From NCBI RefSeq assembly GCF_021603585.1, contig NZ_BQHI01000024.1, positions 1 through 64,000 on the forward strand: a stretch of 64,000 nt of DNA. The letters are read 5' to 3'. Positions 44,840-52,965 of this stretch are shown in pieces; position 1 is the first letter of the stretch; each line of letters starts with the position of its first letter. The position numbers and the translations under genes are program-made. The DNA comes from Pseudomonas sputi (GTDB lineage: Bacteria; Pseudomonadota; Gammaproteobacteria; Pseudomonadales; Pseudomonadaceae). Below the pieces are notes generated by a model that was not told the DNA's origin, made no database searches, and saw only the letters and a program-made list of their open reading frames with translations.

Positions 44840-45325
44840 TCAACCCAGTGTCGGCAACGCGCCAAGCTTGCCCTTGTGATAGATCATCGGCGTGACCGGT
44901 TGCGCCGGCAGGATCAGGTTCTTCACCGCGCCGACGATGATCGCGTGGTCGCCGCCGTCGTACTCGCGCCACAGTTCGCACTCGATGATCGCCGTGGCCT
45001 TGGCGAGGATCGGGTTACCGAGCTCGCTCAAGTGCCACTCGATGCCGTTGGCCTTGTCCTTGCCTTTGCCGGCGAACGCGTAGGCCTCGGCGGTCTGGTC
45101 GGCGGACAGCAAATGGATCGCGAAACGCTTGCTGTCGCGCAGCACCGGGTAGGTGTCGGAGGCGTAGTTGGGGCAGAACAGCACCAGCGCCGGGTCAATC
45201 GACAGCGCACTGAAGGCGCTGGCGGTGATGCCGACGATGCCGCCATCCGGGTCGAGGGTGGTGACCACCGTGACCCCGGACGGAAACGAACTCATGACGT
45301 CTTTGTAAATGCCGGGTTCGATCAT
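44840..45325 (-). CDS. flavin reductase, second copy
   Basis: 161 residues, same fold and length as the flavin reductase at 18779-19264 and about 75 percent identical by eye. FPSGVTVVTTL and ITASAFSALSIDPALVLFCP are kept. It would serve a flavin-dependent monooxygenase; the only LLM enzyme in this window is in the other arm. 12 bases after the aldehyde dehydrogenase gene. Confidence 0.9.
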   Translation of the reverse strand: MIEPGIYKDVMSSFPSGVTVVTTLDPDGGIVGITASAFSALSIDPALVLFCPNYASDTYPVLRDSKRFAIHLLSADQTAEAYAFAGKGKDKANGIEWHLSELGNPILAKATAIIECELWREYDGGDHAIIVGAVKNLILPAQPVTPMIYHKGKLGALPTLG

Positions 45326-45337
45326 CTCGCAGGCCTC

Positions 45338-46819
45338 CTAACGCATCACAAACGGATCAGGCATCGGCGCCTGGGAGAGGTTGATCCACACCGTTTTCAG
45401 TTCGGTGTAGGCCAGCACCGAATCGATGCCGCTTTCGCGTCCATAGCCACTGTTCTTGAAGCCGCCGATCGGTGCCATCGCCGACACCGCGCGGTAGGTG
45501 TTGACCCAGATGATGCCCGAGCGCACGTCCCGGGCCAGACGATGGGCGCGGCCCAAGTCGCGGGTCCAGATGCCGGCGGCGAGGCCGAACTGCGAGTCGT
45601 TGGCAATCGCCAGCGCTTCGGCTTCGTCCTTGAAGCGGATCACCGAGGCCACCGGGCCGAAGACTTCTTCCTGCATGATCTTCATCGAATTGCGGTCGCA
45701 TTCGAACAGCGTCGGTTCGTAGAACCAGCCGTCACCCACGCCATTCGGGCGCTTGCCGCCCAGACGCAGACGCGCCCCTTCAGCGATGGCATCGGCCACC
45801 AGACCTTCAACCACTGCCAATTGCTGCGCGGTGGCCATCGGGCCCATTTCGCTGCTGTCGTCCTGGGGGTTGCCGATGCGGATGCGTCGGGCGCGTTCCA
45901 CCAGTCGGCTGACGAATTCGTCGTAGATTTCGTCCTGCACCAGCAGTCGCGAACCGGATACGCAACTCTGCCCGGACGCCGCATAGATCCCGGCAATCGC
46001 GCCGTTGATCGCGCTGTCGAGATCAGCGTCGGCAAAGATGATGTTCGGTGACTTGCCGCCCAGTTCCAGCGACAGCTTGGCGAAGTTCTCGGCGCTGCTG
46101 CGCACCACATGCCGGGCCGTCGCCGCGCCGCCGGTGAAGGCGATCTTGCGGATCAGCGGATGGCGGGTGAGGGCGGCGCCAGTGCTTGGGCCATAACCGG
46201 TGACGACGTTGACCACGCCCGACGGAATCCCGGCTTCGAGGGCCAGGCGCGCCAGTTCGAGGATGGTCGCCGAGGCGTGTTCGGAGGGTTTGATCACGAT
46301 GGTGTTGCCCGCCGCCAATGCCGGCGCCAGTTTGATCGCGGTCAGGTAAAGCGGGCTGTTCCAGGGAATGATCGCGGCGACCACGCCCATGGCTTCATGC
46401 ACGGTGTAGGCAAACAGATCCGGTTTATCCAGCGGCAGGGTGCCGCCTTCGAGCTTGTCGGCAAGGCCGGCGGTGTAGTGGAAAAACTCCGGCAGATAAC
46501 CGACCTGACCGCGGGTTTCACGGATCAGTTTGCCGTTGTCGCGGCTTTCCAGTTGCGCCAGTTGTTCCTTGTTTTCGGCGATCAGGTCACCGAGGCGGCG
46601 CAGCAATTTGCCGCGTGCGGTGGCGGTCAATCCACGCCAGGCCGGGCTGTCGAAAGCAGTCTGCGCGGCCTGTACGGCGCGTTCGACGTCGGCCTCGTCA
46701 GCGTCGGGCAGCTCGGCCCATGGCTCGGCCAGTGCCGGGTTGAGGCTTTCGAAAGTCTTGCCGGAGAGGGCGTCGACCCATTCTCCGCCGATGCACATCT
46801 GGAAGCGTGCGAGCGTCAT
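45338..46819 (-). CDS. aldehyde dehydrogenase
   Basis: 493 residues, catalytic C286 (ASGQSCVSGS), E252 (LSLELGGKSPN) and N154 (IIPWNSPLY). It is of the ALDH class that oxidises aliphatic or semialdehyde products (HpcC/betaine-aldehyde-like). In this operon it should oxidise an aldehyde formed after ring opening. Its start overlaps the alpha/beta hydrolase stop by ATGA. Confidence 0.85.
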   Translation of the reverse strand: MTLARFQMCIGGEWVDALSGKTFESLNPALAEPWAELPDADEADVERAVQAAQTAFDSPAWRGLTATARGKLLRRLGDLIAENKEQLAQLESRDNGKLIRETRGQVGYLPEFFHYTAGLADKLEGGTLPLDKPDLFAYTVHEAMGVVAAIIPWNSPLYLTAIKLAPALAAGNTIVIKPSEHASATILELARLALEAGIPSGVVNVVTGYGPSTGAALTRHPLIRKIAFTGGAATARHVVRSSAENFAKLSLELGGKSPNIIFADADLDSAINGAIAGIYAASGQSCVSGSRLLVQDEIYDEFVSRLVERARRIRIGNPQDDSSEMGPMATAQQLAVVEGLVADAIAEGARLRLGGKRPNGVGDGWFYEPTLFECDRNSMKIMQEEVFGPVASVIRFKDEAEALAIANDSQFGLAAGIWTRDLGRAHRLARDVRSGIIWVNTYRAVSAMAPIGGFKNSGYGRESGIDSVLAYTELKTVWINLSQAPMPDPFVMR

Positions 46820-47649
46820 GCAACGATCCCCTTTATATGGTTTTGTCGGGCGTGTGCGGTGTCGAGAAACTCCAGCAGCGTCTGGTTCACCAGCCGTGGC
46901 GACTCTACCGGCATCATATGCCGTTGCTCGGGCAGCACGGCAACCTTCGCGCCGGGAATGCGCGCGGCCAGTTGCTCGGCCATTTCCGGGGTCGATCCGG
47001 GGTCCAGCTCGCCGGTGGCGATCAGCGTCGGCGCCTGGATGCTGCCCAGGTCGTCGGCGCGGTACATGTCCTGGGTGGCGAACAGTTCGTAGGTGGTCAG
47101 GTATCCCTGCGGATCATTGCCGGCCAGGGTCTGGCGGATCGCGGCGATCTGCGCCGGGTTGGCCGCCTGATATTCACGGCTGAACCAGCGCGAAAGCGCC
47201 GCTTCGGCATTCGCGTCCGGCCCGTGTTCGGCGGCCTGCGCGGTGCGCGCGATGACCCCGGCGCGTTGCTCTGCGCTGCGGTTGAACACGCTGTTGAGCA
47301 CCACCAGGCTTTTCAGGCGTTCCGGGTAATGCAGGGCAAACGCCCGCGCCACCAGACCGCCCATGGAAAAGCCGATCACCGATGCCTGGGGCAATTGCAG
47401 GTGGTCGAGCAGCTCCAGCAACTGATCGGCATAGCCGAGCAGGGCGGTGCCGCTGGCCGGTCGCGGGCTGGCGCCATGGCCGAGCATGTCGTAGGCGATC
47501 ACCCGGTATTGCGTGGCCAGGCCAACGATCTGGCCACCCCACATTTCTTTGTTCAGGCCCACGCCGTGGATCAACACCACGGGTTGGCCAACGCCTGTCG
47601 CCAGATAACTGGTGCCGGCCGGGGTGAGTTCAGCGGTGAGCCGAATCAT
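46816..47649 (-). CDS. alpha/beta hydrolase (PcaD/RutD-like)
   Basis: 277 residues: HGVGLNKEMWGGQ oxyanion loop near 29-41, nucleophile S95 (GFSMGGLVAR), acid near D221 (GELDPGSTPEM) and His in PEQRHMMPVE. Similar to 3-oxoadipate enol-lactonase and RutD, so hydrolysis of a lactone or carbamoyl-type intermediate is likely. Start at 47649 behind AGGAG; a TTG upstream is not needed. Confidence 0.85.
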   Translation of the reverse strand: MIRLTAELTPAGTSYLATGVGQPVVLIHGVGLNKEMWGGQIVGLATQYRVIAYDMLGHGASPRPASGTALLGYADQLLELLDHLQLPQASVIGFSMGGLVARAFALHYPERLKSLVVLNSVFNRSAEQRAGVIARTAQAAEHGPDANAEAALSRWFSREYQAANPAQIAAIRQTLAGNDPQGYLTTYELFATQDMYRADDLGSIQAPTLIATGELDPGSTPEMAEQLAARIPGAKVAVLPEQRHMMPVESPRLVNQTLLEFLDTAHARQNHIKGIVA

Positions 47650-47682
47650 GGAGCGCTCCTGCAATGCCTTTTTTTATTGTGA

Positions 47683-48273
47683 TTACTGGGCTTTTTCGGC
47701 GGCCAGTTCTTCCAGATCGATGTAGCGGTTGCCAATGCGCGGGTGCAGGCGACCACCGTCGGCGCAACCGAGCACCACGACGATTTCGTCGGCACGCGGG
47801 GCGTCTTCGATCTGCATTTCCAGGGTGATGTAGTGCGAGCGCAAGCCTTCGTCGTCCTTGTGCATCATCGGGATCTGAATAGAAGTGCCTGGACCACCGC
47901 GCTTGTTGGTGAAGCTCAGGTAACTCTTGGCCTTGACCGCTTCGCGGTAGTGATTGCCGAAGCGCAGGGTGTGGATCACCGCCGACGCGTGCTCGATTTC
48001 GCCATCGGCGCCGACCACCGCGGCTTTGCCGTAAGCCTCGATCTTCTCGGCGCCGCCGATGATGCCCACCAGACGCTCGACCATCATTGCCCCGAGGTCC
48101 GAGCAATTGGCGCGGATCTGCGGCTTGAGGTCTTCGACAAAGCCGTTGCCGACCCACGGGTTTTTCATCACGACGGCCAGGCCGACCATGGTCACCGGGG
48201 TGTCGGACGCCTTGCCGCCTTCAATGAAGGTCTCTTCGACATAGCTGACGATCTTGCGAATTTCGAAACTCAT
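47683..48273 (-). CDS. AA_synth (DUF1185) family protein
   Basis: 196 residues of the amino-acid-synthesis-like family: MSFEIRKIVSYVEETFIEGG, then VMKNPWVGNGFVEDLKP and KRGGPGTSIQIPMMHKDDEG. The family name does not reflect a proven role; members occur in oxidative degradation operons. Start at 48273, 40 bases from operator copy E. First gene of the seven-gene operon. Confidence 0.85.
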   Translation of the reverse strand: MSFEIRKIVSYVEETFIEGGKASDTPVTMVGLAVVMKNPWVGNGFVEDLKPQIRANCSDLGAMMVERLVGIIGGAEKIEAYGKAAVVGADGEIEHASAVIHTLRFGNHYREAVKAKSYLSFTNKRGGPGTSIQIPMMHKDDEGLRSHYITLEMQIEDAPRADEIVVVLGCADGGRLHPRIGNRYIDLEELAAEKAQ

Positions 48274-48312
48274 GAGCTGCTCCGTAGGGGATAAAGAGTG
48301 TCTGTGCGTCTG

Positions 48313-48330
48313 ATGGTATACCATAATACC
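48313..48330. promoter_or_regulatory. shared operator, copy E (seven-gene operon)
   Basis: ATGGTATACCATAATACC; identical to copy D over 16 bases and to copy A over most of the site. Perfect palindrome TGGTATACCA. The rest of the space to 48597 holds no gene that I can see. Confidence 0.75.
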
Positions 48331-48597
48331 GATCGTGCAAGTCCCCCTCGCATGTTTCCCTGCCATCAGTCGGACGAATGCCTGCGCATTCAGCCGCCGC
48401 TGTAGTCCCTTTCGGTTAACAAAAGATAACGTTGCGCCGATTGTCAGACGTTTCGAATGCCCGATAGGATGAGCCAGCTTCCGAAGGGGCTCTGGACGGC
48501 GGGTTTCAGGACTATGCTTGTGACCAGGCAGTCACCGTGAGCACCCTTGCGGCGCCCTTAAGGTCCATGACCAACAATAATAAACAGGGGAAGGTCT

Positions 48598-49626
48598 ATG
48601 AGTCGTTGCCGCCCGCCGGCGTTACGCAACACCGCGTTGCTGGCCACAGCACTCTCTCTGCTGGGCTTTGCCACATTGTCGGCGCCGGTTCTCGCCGCCG
48701 AAGCGCCTGCCGACGTGGTCTATGCCATCGAATCGGCCAAGGCCTCGAAAAGCCTGATGCTCGATGTCGTTCACGCCGGAACCCGGCTGGTGGCGGTCGG
48801 GGATCGCGGGCACATTCTCTATTCCGAGGACCAGGGCAAGACCTGGACTCAGGCCAAGGTGCCGAGCCGCCAGTTGCTGACCGCCGTGTATTTCGTCGAT
48901 GACAAGCACGGCTGGGCCGTCGGCCACGATGCACAGATACTCGCCAGCGAAGACGGCGGCCTGACCTGGACCAAGCAGTTCGAAGACCTCAAGCGCGAAT
49001 CACCGCTGCTCGACGTCTGGTTCAAGGACGTCAACAGCGGTCTGGCCGTGGGTGCCTACGGCGCGCTGCTGGAAACCACCGACGGCGGCAAGCACTGGGA
49101 AGACGTCAGTGATCGCCTCGACAACGAAGACCAGTTCCACCTCAACGCCATTGGCGCGGTAAAAGACGCCGGCCTGTTCATCGTCGGTGAGTCGGGCAGC
49201 ATGTTCCGCTCCGCCGACTGGGGCCAGACCTGGGAAAAGCTCGAAGGCCCGTACGAAGGGTCGCTGTTTGGCGTGATCGGCACGGCGCAGCCGCAGACCC
49301 TGCTGGCCTACGGTCTGCGCGGCAACCTTTACCGCTCCACCGATTTCGGCAGCACCTGGGAGCAGGTCGAACTGAAAGCCGCGCGCGGTTCGCTGGAGTT
49401 CGGCCTGTCCGGTGCCACACTGCTCGCGGACGGCTCCATCGTCATCGTCGGTAACGGCGGCTCGGTGGTCAGCAGTAGCGACAACGGCGAAACCTTCAGC
49501 GTGTTCAACCGTCCGGATCGCATCTCGCTGTCGTCGGTCACCGCCGCCGGCAACGGCAATCTGATCCTGAGCGGGCAGGGTGGCGTTCGGGTCACTGCGC
49601 CGAACGGCGCCGAGCTGAGCAAATGA
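48598..49626 (+). CDS. YCF48/BNR-repeat periplasmic protein
   Basis: 342 residues with a signal peptide (TALLATALSLLGFATLSAPV, cleaved after VLA) and a beta-propeller of repeating YCF48/BNR units (GHILYSEDQGKTWTQ, ILASEDGGLTWTKQ, LLETTDGGKHWEDV, MFRSADWGQTWEKL, LYRSTDFGSTWEQV). It should sit in the periplasm and act with the RND protein encoded 28 bases downstream. In other Pseudomonas loci such a pair follows DUF1302 and DUF1329 genes, which are absent here. Confidence 0.85.
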   Translation: MSRCRPPALRNTALLATALSLLGFATLSAPVLAAEAPADVVYAIESAKASKSLMLDVVHAGTRLVAVGDRGHILYSEDQGKTWTQAKVPSRQLLTAVYFVDDKHGWAVGHDAQILASEDGGLTWTKQFEDLKRESPLLDVWFKDVNSGLAVGAYGALLETTDGGKHWEDVSDRLDNEDQFHLNAIGAVKDAGLFIVGESGSMFRSADWGQTWEKLEGPYEGSLFGVIGTAQPQTLLAYGLRGNLYRSTDFGSTWEQVELKAARGSLEFGLSGATLLADGSIVIVGNGGSVVSSSDNGETFSVFNRPDRISLSSVTAAGNGNLILSGQGGVRVTAPNGAELSK

Positions 49627-49654
49627 GCCGAATCAATAATAAGAAGGCGGGGCT

Positions 49655-52039
49655 ATGACTTCCTTGAGCACTCATCATCAGGACAAGGCGACGTTTCTCG
49701 AGCGTCTGATCTTCAACAACCGCCCGGCAGTGATCGTGATCTGCCTGCTGGTCAGCATTTTCCTGTTCTGGCAGGCCACGCTGATCCGTCCGTCCACCAG
49801 TTTCGAAAAGATGATCCCGCTCAAGCATCCGTTCATTGAAAAGATGATGGAGCACCGCAACGATCTGGCGAACCTGGGCAACACCGTGCGTATTTCGGTG
49901 GAGGCGAAGGACGGCGATATCTTCTCCAAGGAGTACATGGAGACCCTGCGTCAGATCAACGACGAGGTGTTCTACATCTCCGGCGTCGACCGTTCCGGCC
50001 TCAAGTCGCTGTGGAGCCCGAGCGTGCGCTGGACCGAAGTGACCGAGGAGGGTTTTGCCGGCGGCGAAGTGATCCCGCAGAGCTACAACGGCTCCCAGGA
50101 CAGCCTCGATCTGCTGCGCAACAACGTGCTCAAGTCCGGTCAGGTCGGGCGTCTGGTGGCCAACGACTTCAAGTCGAGCATCGTCGACATCCCGCTGCTG
50201 GAGTCCTACCCGGACCCGCAGGATCAGGGCAAGCTGCTGGCGCTGGACTACCGCAAGTTTTCCCATGAGCTTGAAGACAAGATCCGCAACAAGTTCGAAG
50301 CGCAGAACCCCAACGTCAAGATCCACATCGTCGGCTTCGCCAAGAAGGTCGGCGACCTGATCGATGGCCTGGTGATGGTGGTGATGTTCTTCGGCATCGC
50401 CTTCGTCATCACCCTGATCCTGCTGCTGTGGTTCACCAACTGCCTGCGCAGCACCGTGGCGGTGTTGAGCACCACGCTGGTGGCGGTGATCTGGCAGCTC
50501 GGGCTGATGCACTTCTTCGGATTCGGCCTCGACCCTTATTCGATGCTGGTGCCGTTCCTGATCTTCGCCATCGGGATTTCCCACGGCGTGCAGAAAATCA
50601 ACGGTATCGCCCTCCAATCCGGTGAGGCGGACAACGCGTTGACGGCGGCACGGCGGACATTCCGTCAGTTGTTCCTGCCGGGGATGATCGCGATTCTGGC
50701 GGACGCCGTCGGCTTCATCACGCTGTTGATCATCGACATCGGCGTGATCCGCGAGCTGGCCATCGGCGCTTCCATCGGCGTGGCGGTGATCGTGTTCACC
50801 AACCTGATCCTGCTGCCGGTGGCGATTTCCTATGTCGGCATCAGCAAGCGCGCCATCGCCAAAAGCAAGAAGGACGCGCACCGCGAACATCCGTTCTGGC
50901 GCCTGCTGTCGAACTTCGCCAACCCGAAAGTGGCCCCGATTTCCGTCGCCCTGGCGCTGCTCGCCTTCGGTGGCGGCCTCTGGTACAGCCAGAACCTGAA
51001 GATCGGCGACCTCGACCAGGGCGCGCCGGAATTGCGTCCGGATTCGCGCTACAACAAGGACAACAACTTCATCATCAGCAACTACTCGACCAGCTCCGAC
51101 GTGCTGGTGGTGATGGTCAAGACCAAGTCCGAAGGCTGCTCGCGCTATGAAGCCATGGCGCCGATCGACGAGTTGATGTGGAAGATGCAGAACACCGAGG
51201 GCGTGCAGTCGGCGATCTCGCTGGTAACCGTGTCCAAGCAGATGATCAAGGGCATGAACGAGGGCAACCTGAAATGGGAAACCCTGTCGCGCAACCCGGA
51301 CGTGCTGAACAACTCCATCGCCCGGGCCGACGGCCTGTACAACAACAGCTGCTCGCTGGCGCCGGTGCTGGTGTTCCTCAACGACCACAAGGCCGAAACC
51401 CTGGATCGCGCGGTGCATGCGGTGCAGGACTTCGCCAAGGCAAACAACAAGGAAGGCCTGGAATTCATCCTTGCCGCCGGTAACGCCGGGATCGAGGCGG
51501 CCACCAACGAGGTGATCAAGAAGTCCGAGCTGACCATCCTGATCCTGGTGTACATCTGCGTCGCGGTCATGTGCATGATCACCTTCCGCTCGTGGGCGGC
51601 GACCCTGTGCATCGTGCTGCCGCTGGTGCTGACCTCGGTGCTGGGCAACGCGCTGATGGCGTTCATGGGCATCGGCGTGAAGGTTGCGACGCTGCCGGTG
51701 GTGGCGCTAGGCGTGGGCATCGGCGTGGACTACGGCATCTACATCTACAGCCGTCTGGAAAGTTTCCTGCGTGCCGGCCTGCCGTTGCAGGAAGCCTATT
51801 ACCAGACCCTGAAATCCACCGGTAAGGCGGTGCTGTTCACCGGTCTGTGCCTGGCCATTGGTGTGTGCACCTGGATTTTCTCGGCGATCAAGTTCCAGGC
51901 CGACATGGGCCTGATGCTGACCTTCATGCTGCTGTGGAACATGTTCGGTGCGCTGTGGCTGCTGCCGGCACTGGCCAAGTTCCTGATCAAGCCGGAGAAA
52001 CTGGCGGGGCAGAAGGGCAATTCTCTGTTTGCTCACTGA
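49655..52039 (+). CDS. RND/MMPL-family transporter
   Basis: 794 residues with twelve membrane segments in the 1+5+1+5 layout of RND proteins and large loops after segments 1 and 7. Segment sequences such as FGLDPYSMLVPFLIFAIGIS and VATLPVVALGVGIGVDYGIY hold the acidic proton-relay type residues. Related to YdfJ/MMPL exporters of lipidic or hopanoid-like compounds. Strong terminator follows. Confidence 0.85.
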   Translation: MTSLSTHHQDKATFLERLIFNNRPAVIVICLLVSIFLFWQATLIRPSTSFEKMIPLKHPFIEKMMEHRNDLANLGNTVRISVEAKDGDIFSKEYMETLRQINDEVFYISGVDRSGLKSLWSPSVRWTEVTEEGFAGGEVIPQSYNGSQDSLDLLRNNVLKSGQVGRLVANDFKSSIVDIPLLESYPDPQDQGKLLALDYRKFSHELEDKIRNKFEAQNPNVKIHIVGFAKKVGDLIDGLVMVVMFFGIAFVITLILLLWFTNCLRSTVAVLSTTLVAVIWQLGLMHFFGFGLDPYSMLVPFLIFAIGISHGVQKINGIALQSGEADNALTAARRTFRQLFLPGMIAILADAVGFITLLIIDIGVIRELAIGASIGVAVIVFTNLILLPVAISYVGISKRAIAKSKKDAHREHPFWRLLSNFANPKVAPISVALALLAFGGGLWYSQNLKIGDLDQGAPELRPDSRYNKDNNFIISNYSTSSDVLVVMVKTKSEGCSRYEAMAPIDELMWKMQNTEGVQSAISLVTVSKQMIKGMNEGNLKWETLSRNPDVLNNSIARADGLYNNSCSLAPVLVFLNDHKAETLDRAVHAVQDFAKANNKEGLEFILAAGNAGIEAATNEVIKKSELTILILVYICVAVMCMITFRSWAATLCIVLPLVLTSVLGNALMAFMGIGVKVATLPVVALGVGIGVDYGIYIYSRLESFLRAGLPLQEAYYQTLKSTGKAVLFTGLCLAIGVCTWIFSAIKFQADMGLMLTFMLLWNMFGALWLLPALAKFLIKPEKLAGQKGNSLFAH

Positions 52040-52056
52040 TCCATTTGGCTGAAATG

Positions 52057-52089
52057 AAAAAGCCGCAACCTTAGGGTTGCGGCTTTTTC
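52057..52089 (+). terminator. terminator after the RND gene
   Basis: A 14-bp stem AAAAAGCCGCAACC (52057-52070) / GGTTGCGGCTTTTT (52075-52088), loop TTAG. Confidence 0.9.
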
Positions 52090-52121
52090 ATGCCTGCGGT
52101 GAGGGCAAGCGGTCTGAAGGC

Positions 52122-52841
52122 TTAAGAAAGTTCGGTGCCTAGCACGACGCTAAGCGCACTGCGCGCATCATCCAGCTGCACCAACGTCGCATGCCGCGCC
52201 CCCAACGCATCCCGATTCTCGATGGCCGTCAAAATCGCCTTGTGCCGAGGCAACGCCAGCTCATGCAGGTTCGGCCGCTGGTTGGAGTGCTTCAGCGCCT
52301 CGGCAATCGCCACCGCAAGCATGTTGCACAGGTTGGCCAGCAAATCGTTGTGGGTCGCGTCGGCAATCCGGCTGTGAAAGTCCAGATCCGGTTGCAGCAA
52401 GGCTTCCGGGGTCGGTGCGGCTTCCATGCGCTGGTAAGCCTCGGCAATCGACGCGATGTCGGCGTCGGTCGCGTGCTGGGCGGCGAGGGCGGCGGCGGCC
52501 GGTTCGATGATGCTGCGCACGCTGGTCAGGACGTTGAAGAACTCGTTCTGCGGGCTGCTTTGCATCAGCCAGTGCAGTACGTCCGGGTCGAGCATGTGCC
52601 ATTCGCGGCGCGGCTTGACCACGGTGCCGACGCGCGGTTTCGAATACACCAGCCCCTTGGCGACCAGCACCCGCGTGGCTTCGCGCAACACCGGCCGGCT
52701 GACCGCGTACTCCTCGCAGAGCAAGGCTTCGGCGGGCAGTTTGTCGCAGGGCAGAAAGCGTCCGGAAACAATCTGCATGCCCAGCTCCTGGACGATGCGC
52801 GAGTGCATGCTTTTACGGTCGGAAGGTTTGCGGTAATCCAT
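52122..52841 (-). CDS. FadR-type GntR/FCD regulator of the pentonate cluster
   Basis: 239 residues: winged helix (LPAEALLCEEYAVSRPVLRE) and an FCD domain (IIEPAAAALAAQHATDADIA, DLDFHSRIADATHNDLLANL, LPRHKAILTAI with metal-site His). It lies next to the pentonate dehydratase gene, whose upstream region has a perfect TNGTNNNACNA site, so it is the probable local repressor. Confidence 0.85.
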   Translation of the reverse strand: MDYRKPSDRKSMHSRIVQELGMQIVSGRFLPCDKLPAEALLCEEYAVSRPVLREATRVLVAKGLVYSKPRVGTVVKPRREWHMLDPDVLHWLMQSSPQNEFFNVLTSVRSIIEPAAAALAAQHATDADIASIAEAYQRMEAAPTPEALLQPDLDFHSRIADATHNDLLANLCNMLAVAIAEALKHSNQRPNLHELALPRHKAILTAIENRDALGARHATLVQLDDARSALSVVLGTELS

Positions 52842-52965
52842 GGGTAGTGGCGCGATCCTGAGCGATGGAGATGCCGCGCATCATAGCAGGCACGACACAA
52901 TCTTGAGGCAGATACACACGCCAAATATGGGAGCGAGCAAGCCCGCTCCCGCAGGGACGGCGGTG

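Noticed and set aside
49592-51418. 608-codon ORF on the minus strand
   Set aside because: Antisense of the RND transporter; His/Gln/Asp-rich shadow sequence.
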